Both the position numbers and the translations under genes were made by a program. From Streptomyces tibetensis (GTDB lineage Bacteria; Actinomycetota; Actinomycetes; Streptomycetales; Streptomycetaceae), in contig NZ_SZVW01000022.1 of NCBI RefSeq assembly GCF_007655005.1, forward strand, positions 107,723 through 171,722: a stretch of 64,000 bases of DNA. The letters run 5' to 3'. The first letter of the stretch is position 1, and every line of letters begins with the position of its first letter. Below, in pieces: positions 1 through 8,897 of this stretch. Below the pieces are notes generated by a model, which saw only the letters and a list, made by a program, of their open reading frames with translations, ran no database searches and was not told the origin of the DNA.

Positions 1-214
1 GCTGGCCGTTGAGATCCGCCGTGGCCCGGTCATCGGGGCCGAACCAGGGCCTGGAGGCGCGCACGGCCTGGACCGGGGCGCTGTCGATCTCACTGCCGTA
101 GCTGGTCAGGAGCTCGAGGCGGCCGTCGTTGATCCGGACCTGTCCGGCCCGGGTGAGCGAACGCAGCCGCTTCCCGATCCGCACGCCCGTGGCCCTGAAC
201 TCCGGCTCTCCCAT
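1..214 (-). CDS. Hypothetical protein, 5' part only (cut by window edge)
   Basis: An open frame reads leftward from an ATG at 214 and runs off the window without a stop, giving at least 71 residues. The product begins MGEPEFRATG and is polar and basic, with no signal peptide, membrane segment or motif I can place. A G-rich stretch (GGGGGTGGGTGG) just upstream of the ATG could serve as ribosome binding site. Codon bias is typical of the neighbours, which is the main reason to believe it. It is divergent from the cysteine synthase-like gene. Function unknown. Confidence 0.5.
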   Translation of the reverse strand, partial: MGEPEFRATGVRIGKRLRSLTRAGQVRINDGRLELLTSYGSEIDSAPVQAVRASRPWFGPDDRATADLNGQ

Positions 215-662
215 GCCACCCACCCCCTGGTGCGCGTCGGTGTACCGGCTCGCTCCGTGCGATGCCCGGTACGGGCTCGTGTCCCGTTCCAGTGTGCCCC
301 GTCCGCAGGAGTGCTCCCCTCCGAACGGTGCGTCGTGCCCGGTCAGGGCCCCGGCCCGGCACCGCGGTGCACCCTTGCCTGCCGCTTCTCCCGGGGCGCG
401 GTGCCCGTGCCCGGAAGCCTGCCGCGGAAGGCGCGTCGTGCCCCTGCGCTCACCCCGTCCGGGGCCTTGGTCCCGCCGTGCAGTCTGCCCCCGCCCAGCG
501 CCGAGCACCAGTGCCCGCGACCCCCTCGCCGGGGGGCGCCCGCAGCACGCTCACGAAGGCGCCCCCGGGACCACGCGCCCCCTTGCCCCGGCTCTGCTCC
601 TGGGGGCGCTTTGGGGGGCTCAAAGATGCGTTTATGCAGGTGAGAAGCGTGCGCGAGGTGCC
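215..662. other. Non-coding interval between divergent genes
   Basis: About 450 bases of very GC-rich sequence. Several open frames cross it but none has convincing codon bias, a ribosome binding site or a recognisable product. I see no repeat or RNA gene. Its right end carries the likely promoter of the gene at 723. Confidence 0.4.
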
Positions 663-668
663 TATGAT
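641..668 (+). promoter_or_regulatory. Candidate promoter of the cysteine synthase-like gene
   Basis: A TATGAT -10 hexamer (663-668) lies 16 bases after TGAGAA (641-646), a partial match to TTGACA. It is about 55 bases before the GTG start at 723. This is a pattern match only. Confidence 0.35.
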
Positions 669-722
669 CGGAGGTGTCGGCCGCGCGACGCGTCGGCGGC
701 GCGCAGCGTTAGGAGCCCCCCC

Positions 723-1847
723 GTGAGCACTTCCCAGCAGACCCGGACCGGCGTGACCCTCGACGTCGACCACAGCGACGTCGCCTACCGGACGTGGCTC
801 AAAGAAGCCGTCCGCAGAGTCCAGGCCGATGCCAACCGCTCGGCCGACACCCATCTGCTCCAGTTCCCCCTGCCGGAGCGGTGGGGGATCGATCTGTACC
901 TGAAGGACGAGTCGACCCACCCCACCGGCAGCCTCAAGCACCGCCTCGCCCGTTCCCTCTTCCTCTACGGCCTCTGCAACGGCTGGATCCGCCCGGACCG
1001 GCCCGTCATCGAGGCCTCCAGCGGTTCGACGGCCGTCTCCGAGGCGTACTTCGCGAAGCTGATCGGCGTGCCCTTCATCGCCGTCATGCCGCGCACGACG
1101 AGCGCCGAGAAGATCCGCCTCATCGAGTTCCACTCCGGCCGATGTCACTTCGTGGACGACCCTCGCACGATGTACGCGGAGTCCGCCCGCCTCGCGGCCG
1201 AGACCGGCGGCCACTACATGGATCAGTTCACCTACGCCGAACGGGCCACCGACTGGCGCGGGAACAACAACATCGCCGAGTCCATCTTCCGCCAGCTGCG
1301 CCTGGAGCGGTTTCCCGAGCCGGCGTGGATCGTCGCCACGGCGGGCACCGGTGGTACCTCGGCGACCCTCGCGCGCTACGTCCACTACATGCAGTACGAC
1401 ACCCGCGTCTGCGTGGCCGACCCCGAGAACTCGTGTTTCTTCGAGGGCTGGACCACCGGCGATCCGGACGTCACCTGTGACTGCGGCTCCCGTATCGAGG
1501 GCATCGGCCGGCCCCGCATGGAACCGAGCTTCGTGCCCGGCGCGATCGACCGGATGATGAAGGTGCCCGACGCGGCCAGCGTCGCCGCGGTACGGGCCCT
1601 GGAGCGCGCCATCGGCCGCAAGGCCGGCGGCTCGACCGGCACCGGGTTGTGGAGCGCGCTGAAGATCGTCGCCGAGATGGTGTCCGACGGCCGGCAGGGC
1701 AGTGTCGTGACCCTGTTGTGCGACCCGGGGGACCGGTATCTCGACAAGTACTACTCGGACGCCTGGCTGGCCGGCCAGGGACTGGACATCGAGCCGTACA
1801 CCGCCGCGATCGACTCACTCCTGAAGACGGGCGTCTGGCCCGGCTGA
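723..1847 (+). CDS. PLP-dependent cysteine synthase family protein (Cds1-like)
   Basis: A 374-residue fold-type II PLP enzyme, probably acting on O-acetylserine or cysteine in the cytoplasm. Visible family marks are the Schiff-base lysine in TGSLKHR (Lys72), the substrate-binding loop ASSGST (98-103) and the phosphate-binding glycine loop TAGTGGTS (206-213). It is longer than classic CysK (about 310) and resembles the actinobacterial class that includes the mycobacterial cysteine desulfhydrase Cds1, so synthesis versus desulfhydration cannot be decided. GTG 723 was chosen because GGAG lies about 10 bases upstream and codon bias falls off further 5'. No cysE or transporter is adjacent; it appears monocistronic. 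Confidence 0.88.
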   Translation: MSTSQQTRTGVTLDVDHSDVAYRTWLKEAVRRVQADANRSADTHLLQFPLPERWGIDLYLKDESTHPTGSLKHRLARSLFLYGLCNGWIRPDRPVIEASSGSTAVSEAYFAKLIGVPFIAVMPRTTSAEKIRLIEFHSGRCHFVDDPRTMYAESARLAAETGGHYMDQFTYAERATDWRGNNNIAESIFRQLRLERFPEPAWIVATAGTGGTSATLARYVHYMQYDTRVCVADPENSCFFEGWTTGDPDVTCDCGSRIEGIGRPRMEPSFVPGAIDRMMKVPDAASVAAVRALERAIGRKAGGSTGTGLWSALKIVAEMVSDGRQGSVVTLLCDPGDRYLDKYYSDAWLAGQGLDIEPYTAAIDSLLKTGVWPG

Positions 1848-1930
1848 GCCCGGGCCCTCGGCCCCGCGGCCGCCGCGCCCTCCCGGGCGGGAACGGGTGA
1901 CGCACGTGCGCCACCCTGGTTGAGGGGCCG

Positions 1931-2761
1931 TCAGACGTCCTCGGCGTCCTCGGGCTCCCCGGCCACCACCAGCCGCCGCAGATGGTCCGCGACCACCCCG
2001 CGTGCCTCTTCCGGCAGGCCGGCGTCCGTCACGAGCGTGTCGACCCGCTCCAGCGCGGCGAACGAACTCAGGCCCACCTTGCCCCACTTGGTGTGGTCCG
2101 CGACCACGACCACGCGGCGGGCCGACTGCACGAGCCGCCGGTTCGTCTCGGCCTCCGCGAGATTCGGCGTCGACAGGCCGGCCTCGACCGATATGCCGTG
2201 CACCCCGAGGAACAGCAGGTCGAAGTGGAGCGCCGCGATCGCCTGGTCGGCGACCGGCCCCACCAGCGAGTCGGAGGGCGTGCGCACCCCGCCCGTCAGC
2301 ACGACCGTGGCCGCGCCCTGCCGCGGGCCCGAGGTGCGCTGCGCCGCGTGGAACACATCGGCGACCCGCACCGAGTTGGTGACCACCGTGAGGTCCGGTA
2401 CGTCCTGCAGCTGGTGCGCCAGCGCGAACGTGGTCGTACCGCCCGACAGGGCGATCGCCGCGCCCGGCGCTACCAGCTTGGCCGCGGCGCGTGCGATGTC
2501 CTCCTTGGCTGTGAGCTCCAGACCGGACTTGGCCTCGAAGCCCGGTTCGTGCGTACTCGCCTCGACCACCGGGACCGCGCCGCCGTGCACTTTCTCCAGC
2601 ACGCCCTGGCGGGCGAGCGCGTCGAGGTCACGGCGGACCGTCATGTCCGACACGCCGAGCTTGCGGGTCAGCTCGTTGACCCGGACACCGCCCCGGCGCC
2701 GGACCTCGTCGAGGATCAGGGATCGCCGCTGCTCCGCGAGGAGGTTCTGATTCTCGCTCAC
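1931..2761 (-). CDS. DeoR/GlpR family transcriptional regulator
   Basis: A 276-residue sugar-phosphate-responsive regulator. Residues 10-60 form the DeoR helix-turn-helix, with the recognition helix VSDMTVRRDLDAL. The rest is the DeoR sensor fold, including the SGGTTTFALA ligand loop and the FLGVHGISVEAGLSTP segment. The start is GTG 2761, with AAAGGA upstream. It is divergent from the membrane hydrolase at 3055 and shares about 290 bases of upstream sequence with it. No sugar kinase or PTS gene lies next to it, so its ligand and target are unknown. Confidence 0.9.
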   Translation of the reverse strand: MSENQNLLAEQRRSLILDEVRRRGGVRVNELTRKLGVSDMTVRRDLDALARQGVLEKVHGGAVPVVEASTHEPGFEAKSGLELTAKEDIARAAAKLVAPGAAIALSGGTTTFALAHQLQDVPDLTVVTNSVRVADVFHAAQRTSGPRQGAATVVLTGGVRTPSDSLVGPVADQAIAALHFDLLFLGVHGISVEAGLSTPNLAEAETNRRLVQSARRVVVVADHTKWGKVGLSSFAALERVDTLVTDAGLPEEARGVVADHLRRLVVAGEPEDAEDV

Positions 2762-3054
2762 GTACGCTCCGGTCCTTTCGCCTCAATGCCGTCGACACGC
2801 CCCGCGCATATCGGCTCCTACCAGGACATTCTTCCCTGCCGCGATGCGAGGACGCCCCATCCTCGCATGTCGAGGGGCGGACAGTGCCACCGACCGCTCG
2901 TCGCGCCCGTGCCACCCGCCCGATCGTCTCCTCGCTCCGCTTCATCACAGATCGGGGAGATTCCGTGACAGGGGGTGTGCCGCGCCGCGGAAGTGGAGAT
3001 CCTTGTGCCCGCACGGACAGAGCCGACGGCGTGTCACGGGGGAAGTGCGAATCA

Positions 3055-5454
3055 GTGGAACGCGCGCAGGAACAGGCGTCGAGCGGCGGACCGGACGGTC
3101 CCGCCACACGGCGCGCCGAGAGCGGAACCGCCCTGGAGCTCCTGGTCCACGGCGTGGGCGGCACCACGCCGCAGGAGATGCTCAACGATCCGCGGACGGT
3201 GCGGATCACCGGCGACCACACCGCGGCCGTCTTCCGGCGCGCCGACGACGTCGACGCCGAGCACAGCCCCGACGACCGTCGTCGCGACGGGCCGGTGCCC
3301 GAGGCCTACGTCTGGTGCAACCTCACCTCCGGCAACGGCACCCGCGCCCTGTGGCTGTTGTTACTGCCGTTCATGGTCGTCAACCTGGCCCACTGGATGC
3401 GCCCCACCGCCCACGGCCGCCGCCGGACCGTGCGGCTGTACGGCCTGCTGGTGCGGCTCGCGGGGCTCACTCTGACGGTGCTGCTCGTCGCGGCGGCCTG
3501 CGAGGTCGCCCTCGACCTGGCGGCCTGGCAGTGCGCGGGCACCGCCGCCTGCGCCGACCGCCACTCCTGGCTGGGCTTCCTCTCACCCACCGTCTCGGAC
3601 GGCGGCTGGTGGAGCGCCCCCGGCCGACGGCTCGCCCTCGCCGCCGCCGTGCCCACCGCCCTGACCGTCCTGCTGTGGTACCTGTCCCGGCGCACCTGGA
3701 GTGACTACGAGTCCCAGCAGCCCATCGAGCGTGCCCCCGAGCCCGAAGGGGACGGCGGCCCGACGGCCCTCGGCCGGCCCGGGTTCTGGTACGGGCGCCG
3801 GCTGGTGGCCCGGCTGCGCGCCGCGCACACCGCTGCCGGCCTGATCACGGTCGCCGCCGCGGTCGGCAGCGCCGCCGCCCGCTACGACCGCCGCCCCGGC
3901 GGCCCCGCCGTACTCGGCACCCTGGGACTGATCCTGGAAGCGGCCCTCGCGCTCTGCGCGGTCGCCGTGGTCTGGGTGGTGTGCCGCCGCGGCCGCAGCG
4001 AGAGACGGCTCGACCGGAAACTCGACGAGGGCTTCGTACGACGCCTGCCGCTCGCCGCGCTCGTCCTGCTCGCCCTCGCCGTGGTGTACGCCGGGTGGGA
4101 GCGCCCGGGGTGGACGTCGGAAGGACGGCTGCCGGGTGACACGACCTTCGGCGGGATCGCCCTGGTCCAGGGCGTGCTCGTGGTCGTCCTCGGGGTCGTC
4201 GCCCACGTCCTGCACCGCACCGACCCCGACCGCCGGGCGGTGCTGCGGGGCCTGGGCGGACCCGCGGTGGCGATGCTGGCCTGCGCGCTCGGCGGGGTGA
4301 TGTCCGGCGGCGTCTCCCAGCGCGTGTCCGACTGGCTGGACGGCACCGGGGCGTCCATCGAGGGCCCGCCGGTGCTGCTGACCTGGCAGGCGTCCGTGAT
4401 CCCGCCGCTGCTCGTCGTGCTGCTGGGGCTCCTCGGCTGGCTGGCCCATCGCGCCTGGCGGCTGGCCCGCGCCGAGCGCACCGCCGTGGCGCTCGACTAC
4501 CCGGACGAGAACCAGGACCGCGCCCGCACCCGGCGCATCGCCTACACCCGTGCGATGGCCTCGCTCACCGACCGCGGACCCCGCATCGTCGCCGTGACCT
4601 CCGGCGTCACCCTGCTGCTCGGCGCCGGAGCCCTCGTGGGTGCCCTGGCCACCGACGAGACCCCGGGCCAGGCCGCGCAGGGCACCTACCCCGTCCTCCA
4701 CGGCGCCGCCGAGACCTCCCAGGCCCTCGGCTCCTGGCTGATCGGCCTCGGCTTCCTCCTCTTCGTCACCTGGGGACGGCGCGCCTACAAGGACGCCGCC
4801 GCCCGCCGCACGATCGGCATCCTGTGGGACGTCGGCACCTTCTGGCCACGCGCCTCCCACCCCTTCGCCCCACCCTGCTACGCCGAGCGCGCGGTGCCCG
4901 ACCTGACCTGGCGGATGGCGACCTGGACGCGCGCCACCGGCGGACGGCTGGTCATCTCCGGGCACTCGCAGGGCAGCGTCCTCGCCGCAGCCGCGGCCTG
5001 GCAACTCGCCCCGTCAGCCCGCAAGCGCGTCGCCCTGCTGACCTACGGCTCCCCGCTGGAGCGCCTGTACGGCCGCTGGTTCCCGGCCCACTTCGGGCCC
5101 GCCGCACTCGGCTCCCTGCACCGGGACGTCGACTGCTGGCGCAATCTCTACCGGCTCACCGACCCTATCGGCGGCCCGATGCGGCTGCCCGGAGCGCAGG
5201 TCGACCACGCTCCCTTGATGGACCCCCTCGCCTTCGGCCGCACCGCCCTGCTGCCGCTGCCCGCGCCGATCCTCGGCCACTCCGACTACCAGGCGGACCC
5301 GGTGTTCGCCGAGGAGCGCCGCACACTGCTGGCCCGGCTGCGGCCCGAGGCGCCCTCAGAGCCCACGGGGGTGTCGGAGGAGCCGCCAGCGGGCCGCTCG
5401 GAGCATCCGGAGCTGCCTTCGCCACGACCCCAGCCCGAGCCGCCCGCCGCCTAG
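3055..5454 (+). CDS. Multi-pass membrane protein with lipase-like alpha/beta-hydrolase motifs
   Basis: A 799-residue protein of unknown function. The N-terminal LLVHGVGG matches the oxyanion-hole strand of alpha/beta hydrolases, and GHSQGS near residue 638 is a classic nucleophile elbow. Between them lie many hydrophobic segments (about 110-500 and 550-610), so the hydrolase halves flank a membrane domain. The tail is proline- and glutamate-rich. GTG 3055 was chosen because GGGGGAAG lies 9-10 bases before it; upstream GTG codons lack such a site. A TTA leucine codon sits at 3361-3363 (codon 103), so translation may depend on the bldA tRNA. Its stop is 8 bases from that of the convergent AAA+ gene. 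Confidence 0.75.
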   Translation: MERAQEQASSGGPDGPATRRAESGTALELLVHGVGGTTPQEMLNDPRTVRITGDHTAAVFRRADDVDAEHSPDDRRRDGPVPEAYVWCNLTSGNGTRALWLLLLPFMVVNLAHWMRPTAHGRRRTVRLYGLLVRLAGLTLTVLLVAAACEVALDLAAWQCAGTAACADRHSWLGFLSPTVSDGGWWSAPGRRLALAAAVPTALTVLLWYLSRRTWSDYESQQPIERAPEPEGDGGPTALGRPGFWYGRRLVARLRAAHTAAGLITVAAAVGSAAARYDRRPGGPAVLGTLGLILEAALALCAVAVVWVVCRRGRSERRLDRKLDEGFVRRLPLAALVLLALAVVYAGWERPGWTSEGRLPGDTTFGGIALVQGVLVVVLGVVAHVLHRTDPDRRAVLRGLGGPAVAMLACALGGVMSGGVSQRVSDWLDGTGASIEGPPVLLTWQASVIPPLLVVLLGLLGWLAHRAWRLARAERTAVALDYPDENQDRARTRRIAYTRAMASLTDRGPRIVAVTSGVTLLLGAGALVGALATDETPGQAAQGTYPVLHGAAETSQALGSWLIGLGFLLFVTWGRRAYKDAAARRTIGILWDVGTFWPRASHPFAPPCYAERAVPDLTWRMATWTRATGGRLVISGHSQGSVLAAAAAWQLAPSARKRVALLTYGSPLERLYGRWFPAHFGPAALGSLHRDVDCWRNLYRLTDPIGGPMRLPGAQVDHAPLMDPLAFGRTALLPLPAPILGHSDYQADPVFAEERRTLLARLRPEAPSEPTGVSEEPPAGRSEHPELPSPRPQPEPPAA

Positions 5455-5462
5455 GCGGATCC

Positions 5463-7898
5463 TCAGAGCAGCTCGGGCAGATCCTCGGCGTAGAGCAGCG
5501 TCAGGTCGTCCTTGTCCGGCTCCGGGAGCTGGGCGACCCGGCTCGCGTGCCGCTCGACCATGGCCTCGAACGTCTGCCGTGCGGTACGCCCGTTGCCGAA
5601 CGCCGGACCCTTGGGGAGCAGCGTGAAGTACTTCCCCAGGGCCTCCGCGGCGCCCGGCGCGAGCCGGTACTCGTGCTCCTCGGCCTGCTGCTCCACGATC
5701 CGCAGCAGATCCTCGGGGTCGTAGTCGCTGAAGGTGATGGTCCGTGAGAAGCGGGACGCCACGCCCGGGTTGACGGACAGGAAGCGCTCCATCTCGGCCG
5801 TGTAGCCCGCGACGATCACCACGACCGCGTCCCGGTGGTCCTCCATCAGCTTCACCAGCGTGTCGATGGCCTCCTTGCCGAAGTCGCGACCCGCGTCCTC
5901 GGGGGACAGCGCGTACGCCTCGTCGATGAACAGCACGCCGCCGCGCGCCTTCTCGAAGGCCTCCTGGGTGCGGATCGCCGTCGAGCCGATGTGCTCGCCG
6001 ACCAGGTCGACCCGGGACACCTCCACCAGGTGCCCCTTCTCCAGCACGCCCAGGGAGGCGAGGATCTCGCCGTAGAGCCGCGCGACCGTCGTCTTGCCGG
6101 TGCCGGGGGAGCCGGTGAAGACCAGATGACGCTTGACCGAGGCCGCTTTCAGACCGGCCTGCTGACGGCGGCGGCCGACCTCGATCATGTCGGTCAGGGC
6201 GCGCACCTCGCGCTTGACGCTCTCCAGGCCCACCAGCGCGTCCAGTTCACCGAGGACGTCCTTGGAGGTCCGGGCCGGCTGCTCGGCCCCGGCGGCCTGC
6301 GCCTCAGGCTCCGGTTCGGTGCGCGGTCCCGGGAGCGCGCCCAGCAGGCCGGGGGAGTGGCTCACCGCCTGCACGGCCGTCTCCCGCGCCGCGGGCGCGC
6401 GCAGCCCCGCGCTCTCGTCGCTCGTGCAGTCCTCGACGAGCGGGCCCGCCCCGGACGTCGCGTCGGCGCCGCTGTCCGCGAACTCGTAACCCCCGCGCGC
6501 GCACCGCTCCGTGCGGCACTTCCGCAGCGTCGTACGGCTGCCGTCGATGACGTGGAAGCCGTAGCCGCCGCTGCCCGTCACCCGGCAGTTGAGGAAGCTG
6601 CCCCGGCCACCCGCCGAGACATAGACGCCGGCCTCCGCGGGCGAGTCGATCGTGCAGCGCTCCACGGTGGGGTCGGCGCCCTTGGTGACGATCACGCCGG
6701 TCTGCGTGCCGTCGACCGTGCAGCCGCTGAGCGTGCCGCCGCTGCCGTGGTCGCGGAACCAGGCGCCCGTCGCCGCGTCCCGGATCCGGCAGTCGTCGAG
6801 CTGCGCGGTCGCGCCGTCGCTCACCGACACGACCGTGTTGCGCACCTGCGACAGGTCGGTGTCGACGACGTCCACACGCGAACCGCGGTCGAGGACGAAC
6901 AGCGCGTCCGGCACGTCGTGCACCCGGCATGAGTCCAGTACGGCGGTGGCGCCGTCGCTGACCCACACCGCCGGGTAGTCGCCCGTGCTGTCGAAGATCT
7001 CGCACTGGTTGGCGTCCACCCGGGTGCCCGGGTCCCACACCGACAGGCCGTTGCGCCCGAACTGCCGCACCGTGGTGCGGGTCAGGGTGAGAACGGAACG
7101 GGAGCGCAGGTCGACCGCGTTCTCCGGGATGTCGTGGATACGGCAGTCGGCGAGGGTCAGCACCGCGTCCGTGTCGAGTGTGACGCCGTCGGACGTCGTG
7201 CGGTGCACATCGCAGTCGGTGAGGTGCGCGGTCGCCCGGCCGGTGATCTGCACACCGCTGCCCCGGACTTCGTACACCTCGCAGCCCACGGCCTCCAGCG
7301 CCGAGTTCTCCCCGGTCGCCGACAGGCCCGAGCCCGAGGTGTGGTGCACCCGGCAGCGCTCCAGGCGCGGGTGGGCGCCGCCGCGCACCGCCACCCCCGC
7401 CTGGCCGGCCGCGACGACCTCGCACTCCTCGAACACCCCGCCCGCGCCGTCGACCACGGCGATGCCGATGCCCGCCGGGTTGTCCACCGCGCAGCGCCGC
7501 ACCGTGGGCCGGGCGCTGCCGCGCACCTCGATCCCGGCCGCCGACCGTGTCACGACCCGCACGTCCCGCAGCTCCGGGGTGCCCTCCTCCACCAGCACGG
7601 CGGGGGCGGCCGCGTCCTGGCCCTCCACGTGCAGGTCCTGCACCACCGCCGAGGCGCGCACGGTCAGCGGCACGCCGTCCAAGGGTGCGATCCGCACCGA
7701 GCCGGGGGAGCCCTCGGGGCCGCGCAGGGTCACCGCGCGCTGCAGGACGAGGTTCTCCCGGTAGGTGCCGGGCGCGACGGTGAGGACGTCTCCGTCGGCC
7801 GCGGCCTCCAGGGCGGCGGCGAGCGATGCGTACTCACCCGTGCGGCGCCGCCACCGCGACGTGCCGGTGTGCGTCACCTGGACCGTGCCCTGTGCCAT
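5463..7898 (-). CDS. Right-handed beta-helix repeat protein fused to a CbxX/SpoVK-type AAA+ ATPase
   Basis: An 811-residue cytoplasmic protein with two halves. Residues about 20-520 are pectate-lyase-like parallel beta-helix repeats, with recurring short coils containing 'GV.V.GGA.P.LE.C' style rungs. Residues about 550-811 are an AAA+ domain of the CbxX/CfqX (EccA/SpoVK) type, with Walker A GSPGTGKTT near 594, Walker B VLFIDEAYAL near 652 and a sensor region. The family is known from Streptomyces; its substrate is unknown. AAA+ proteins of this type remodel partner proteins, and the beta-helix may be the recognition arm (inference). No ESX/type VII genes are next to it. ATG 7898 was chosen over more upstream starts because conserved-looking sequence begins there. 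Confidence 0.85.
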   Translation of the reverse strand: MAQGTVQVTHTGTSRWRRRTGEYASLAAALEAAADGDVLTVAPGTYRENLVLQRAVTLRGPEGSPGSVRIAPLDGVPLTVRASAVVQDLHVEGQDAAAPAVLVEEGTPELRDVRVVTRSAAGIEVRGSARPTVRRCAVDNPAGIGIAVVDGAGGVFEECEVVAAGQAGVAVRGGAHPRLERCRVHHTSGSGLSATGENSALEAVGCEVYEVRGSGVQITGRATAHLTDCDVHRTTSDGVTLDTDAVLTLADCRIHDIPENAVDLRSRSVLTLTRTTVRQFGRNGLSVWDPGTRVDANQCEIFDSTGDYPAVWVSDGATAVLDSCRVHDVPDALFVLDRGSRVDVVDTDLSQVRNTVVSVSDGATAQLDDCRIRDAATGAWFRDHGSGGTLSGCTVDGTQTGVIVTKGADPTVERCTIDSPAEAGVYVSAGGRGSFLNCRVTGSGGYGFHVIDGSRTTLRKCRTERCARGGYEFADSGADATSGAGPLVEDCTSDESAGLRAPAARETAVQAVSHSPGLLGALPGPRTEPEPEAQAAGAEQPARTSKDVLGELDALVGLESVKREVRALTDMIEVGRRRQQAGLKAASVKRHLVFTGSPGTGKTTVARLYGEILASLGVLEKGHLVEVSRVDLVGEHIGSTAIRTQEAFEKARGGVLFIDEAYALSPEDAGRDFGKEAIDTLVKLMEDHRDAVVVIVAGYTAEMERFLSVNPGVASRFSRTITFSDYDPEDLLRIVEQQAEEHEYRLAPGAAEALGKYFTLLPKGPAFGNGRTARQTFEAMVERHASRVAQLPEPDKDDLTLLYAEDLPELL

Positions 7899-8127
7899 GG
7901 TGTAGCTGTGCCCCCACCTCGGTCGTACTGATGGCTCGTCCGCCCTAGGGGCGCTCCGGCCGGGGTCGCTACCGCGACCGAGCCCGGCCCTCCGGGGCCC
8001 GGGCACGCACACGGCATCGACACCGGCGCGTCCCTGAGGTTCGCTCGCGCGCGGGTTGTGCCGAACGGTTCGGCCGGACCACCGTAGCGTGCGCGCGGGT
8101 GGTGGGTTGACCAGAGCCTGAAGCCCG

Positions 8128-8733
8128 TCAGCTGCCGGCGCCTGTCCTGCCCCAGTCCGGGCCCGCCCTGTCCCATGCCTGGTCCCAACGCGCGTACCGG
8201 CGGCGGGCCATGCGCCACACGATCAGCCGTCTGCCGCCCTCTATGAGTCCGCCCGTCGCCAGGGCCGCGCCGAAGCCGGCGAGGACCGCGTGCGTCGAGG
8301 CGGTCGCGGAGTCGAGCGGGCGGGGCACCATCCGGCCGTGCGCGTCGGTCCATATCCGGAACGTGTCGCCCTGCTGCGGGTCCTTGAGGCTCGCCAGGGC
8401 GGGGCCCTGGTGCGCGGTGCCGTCCGGCGCGGTCCAGTCGGCGAGGACGCGGTTGCGCAGATCCCGTCCCGACGACGTCTCGGGGTCGGAGTCCAGCGGG
8501 GAGCGGTCCAGCTTGCGGACCACCGTGGCGGTCACCAGATGCCGCGCCTCGTGCTGCGCCCGCACCGAGCGCTGCAGCGCGTCCTGAGCGGACTCCCCGA
8601 CGAGTGAGCCGGCCACCGGCGCGACCAGCAGGATCAGCAGCAGGGCGGCCAGTGCCAGCCAGGCCTCGGCCAGGTCGGTCGCGCGGCAGAGCGGATTGCG
8701 CCGCCAGCGCCAGAGTCCGCTGATCGCTCGCAC
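8128..8733 (-). CDS. Rv1733c-like two-helix membrane protein
   Basis: A 201-residue membrane protein. It starts near VRAISGLWRWRRNPLCRATD, a segment typical of the actinobacterial Rv1733c family, followed by a hydrophobic helix at about 25-45, an extracytoplasmic domain of about 100 residues and a second helix near 150-170 before a basic, Trp-rich tail. The GTG at 8733 was chosen because GGAAGGGG lies about 9 bases upstream; an in-frame GTG two codons earlier is possible. The family has no established activity. Nothing in the neighbours suggests a role. Confidence 0.75.
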   Translation of the reverse strand: MRAISGLWRWRRNPLCRATDLAEAWLALAALLLILLVAPVAGSLVGESAQDALQRSVRAQHEARHLVTATVVRKLDRSPLDSDPETSSGRDLRNRVLADWTAPDGTAHQGPALASLKDPQQGDTFRIWTDAHGRMVPRPLDSATASTHAVLAGFGAALATGGLIEGGRRLIVWRMARRRYARWDQAWDRAGPDWGRTGAGS

Positions 8734-8897
8734 TGCCTGCACCCCCTTCCCGCTCCGTGATACTCCCCGGCGGAGCCGTCCACGCACGGACCCGTCGAAG
8801 AGAGAGCGAAGTCACCTCTCCCCAGGGCCTCTCATGAATTTCTCACACAAGCCCAAACGCCCGGACCCGCGGCACGGTTCCCGCTCCGCCCGAAGAG

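Noticed and set aside
129..722. Extension of the cysteine synthase-like frame far upstream of GTG 723
   Set aside because: The upstream part lacks family similarity and coding bias, while GTG 723 has a ribosome binding site and starts where typical family length begins.
3583..5004. Long minus-strand frame opposite the membrane hydrolase-like gene
   Set aside because: Low-complexity Gly/Glu/His-rich product, no start site, and mirror image of a coding gene with clear motifs.
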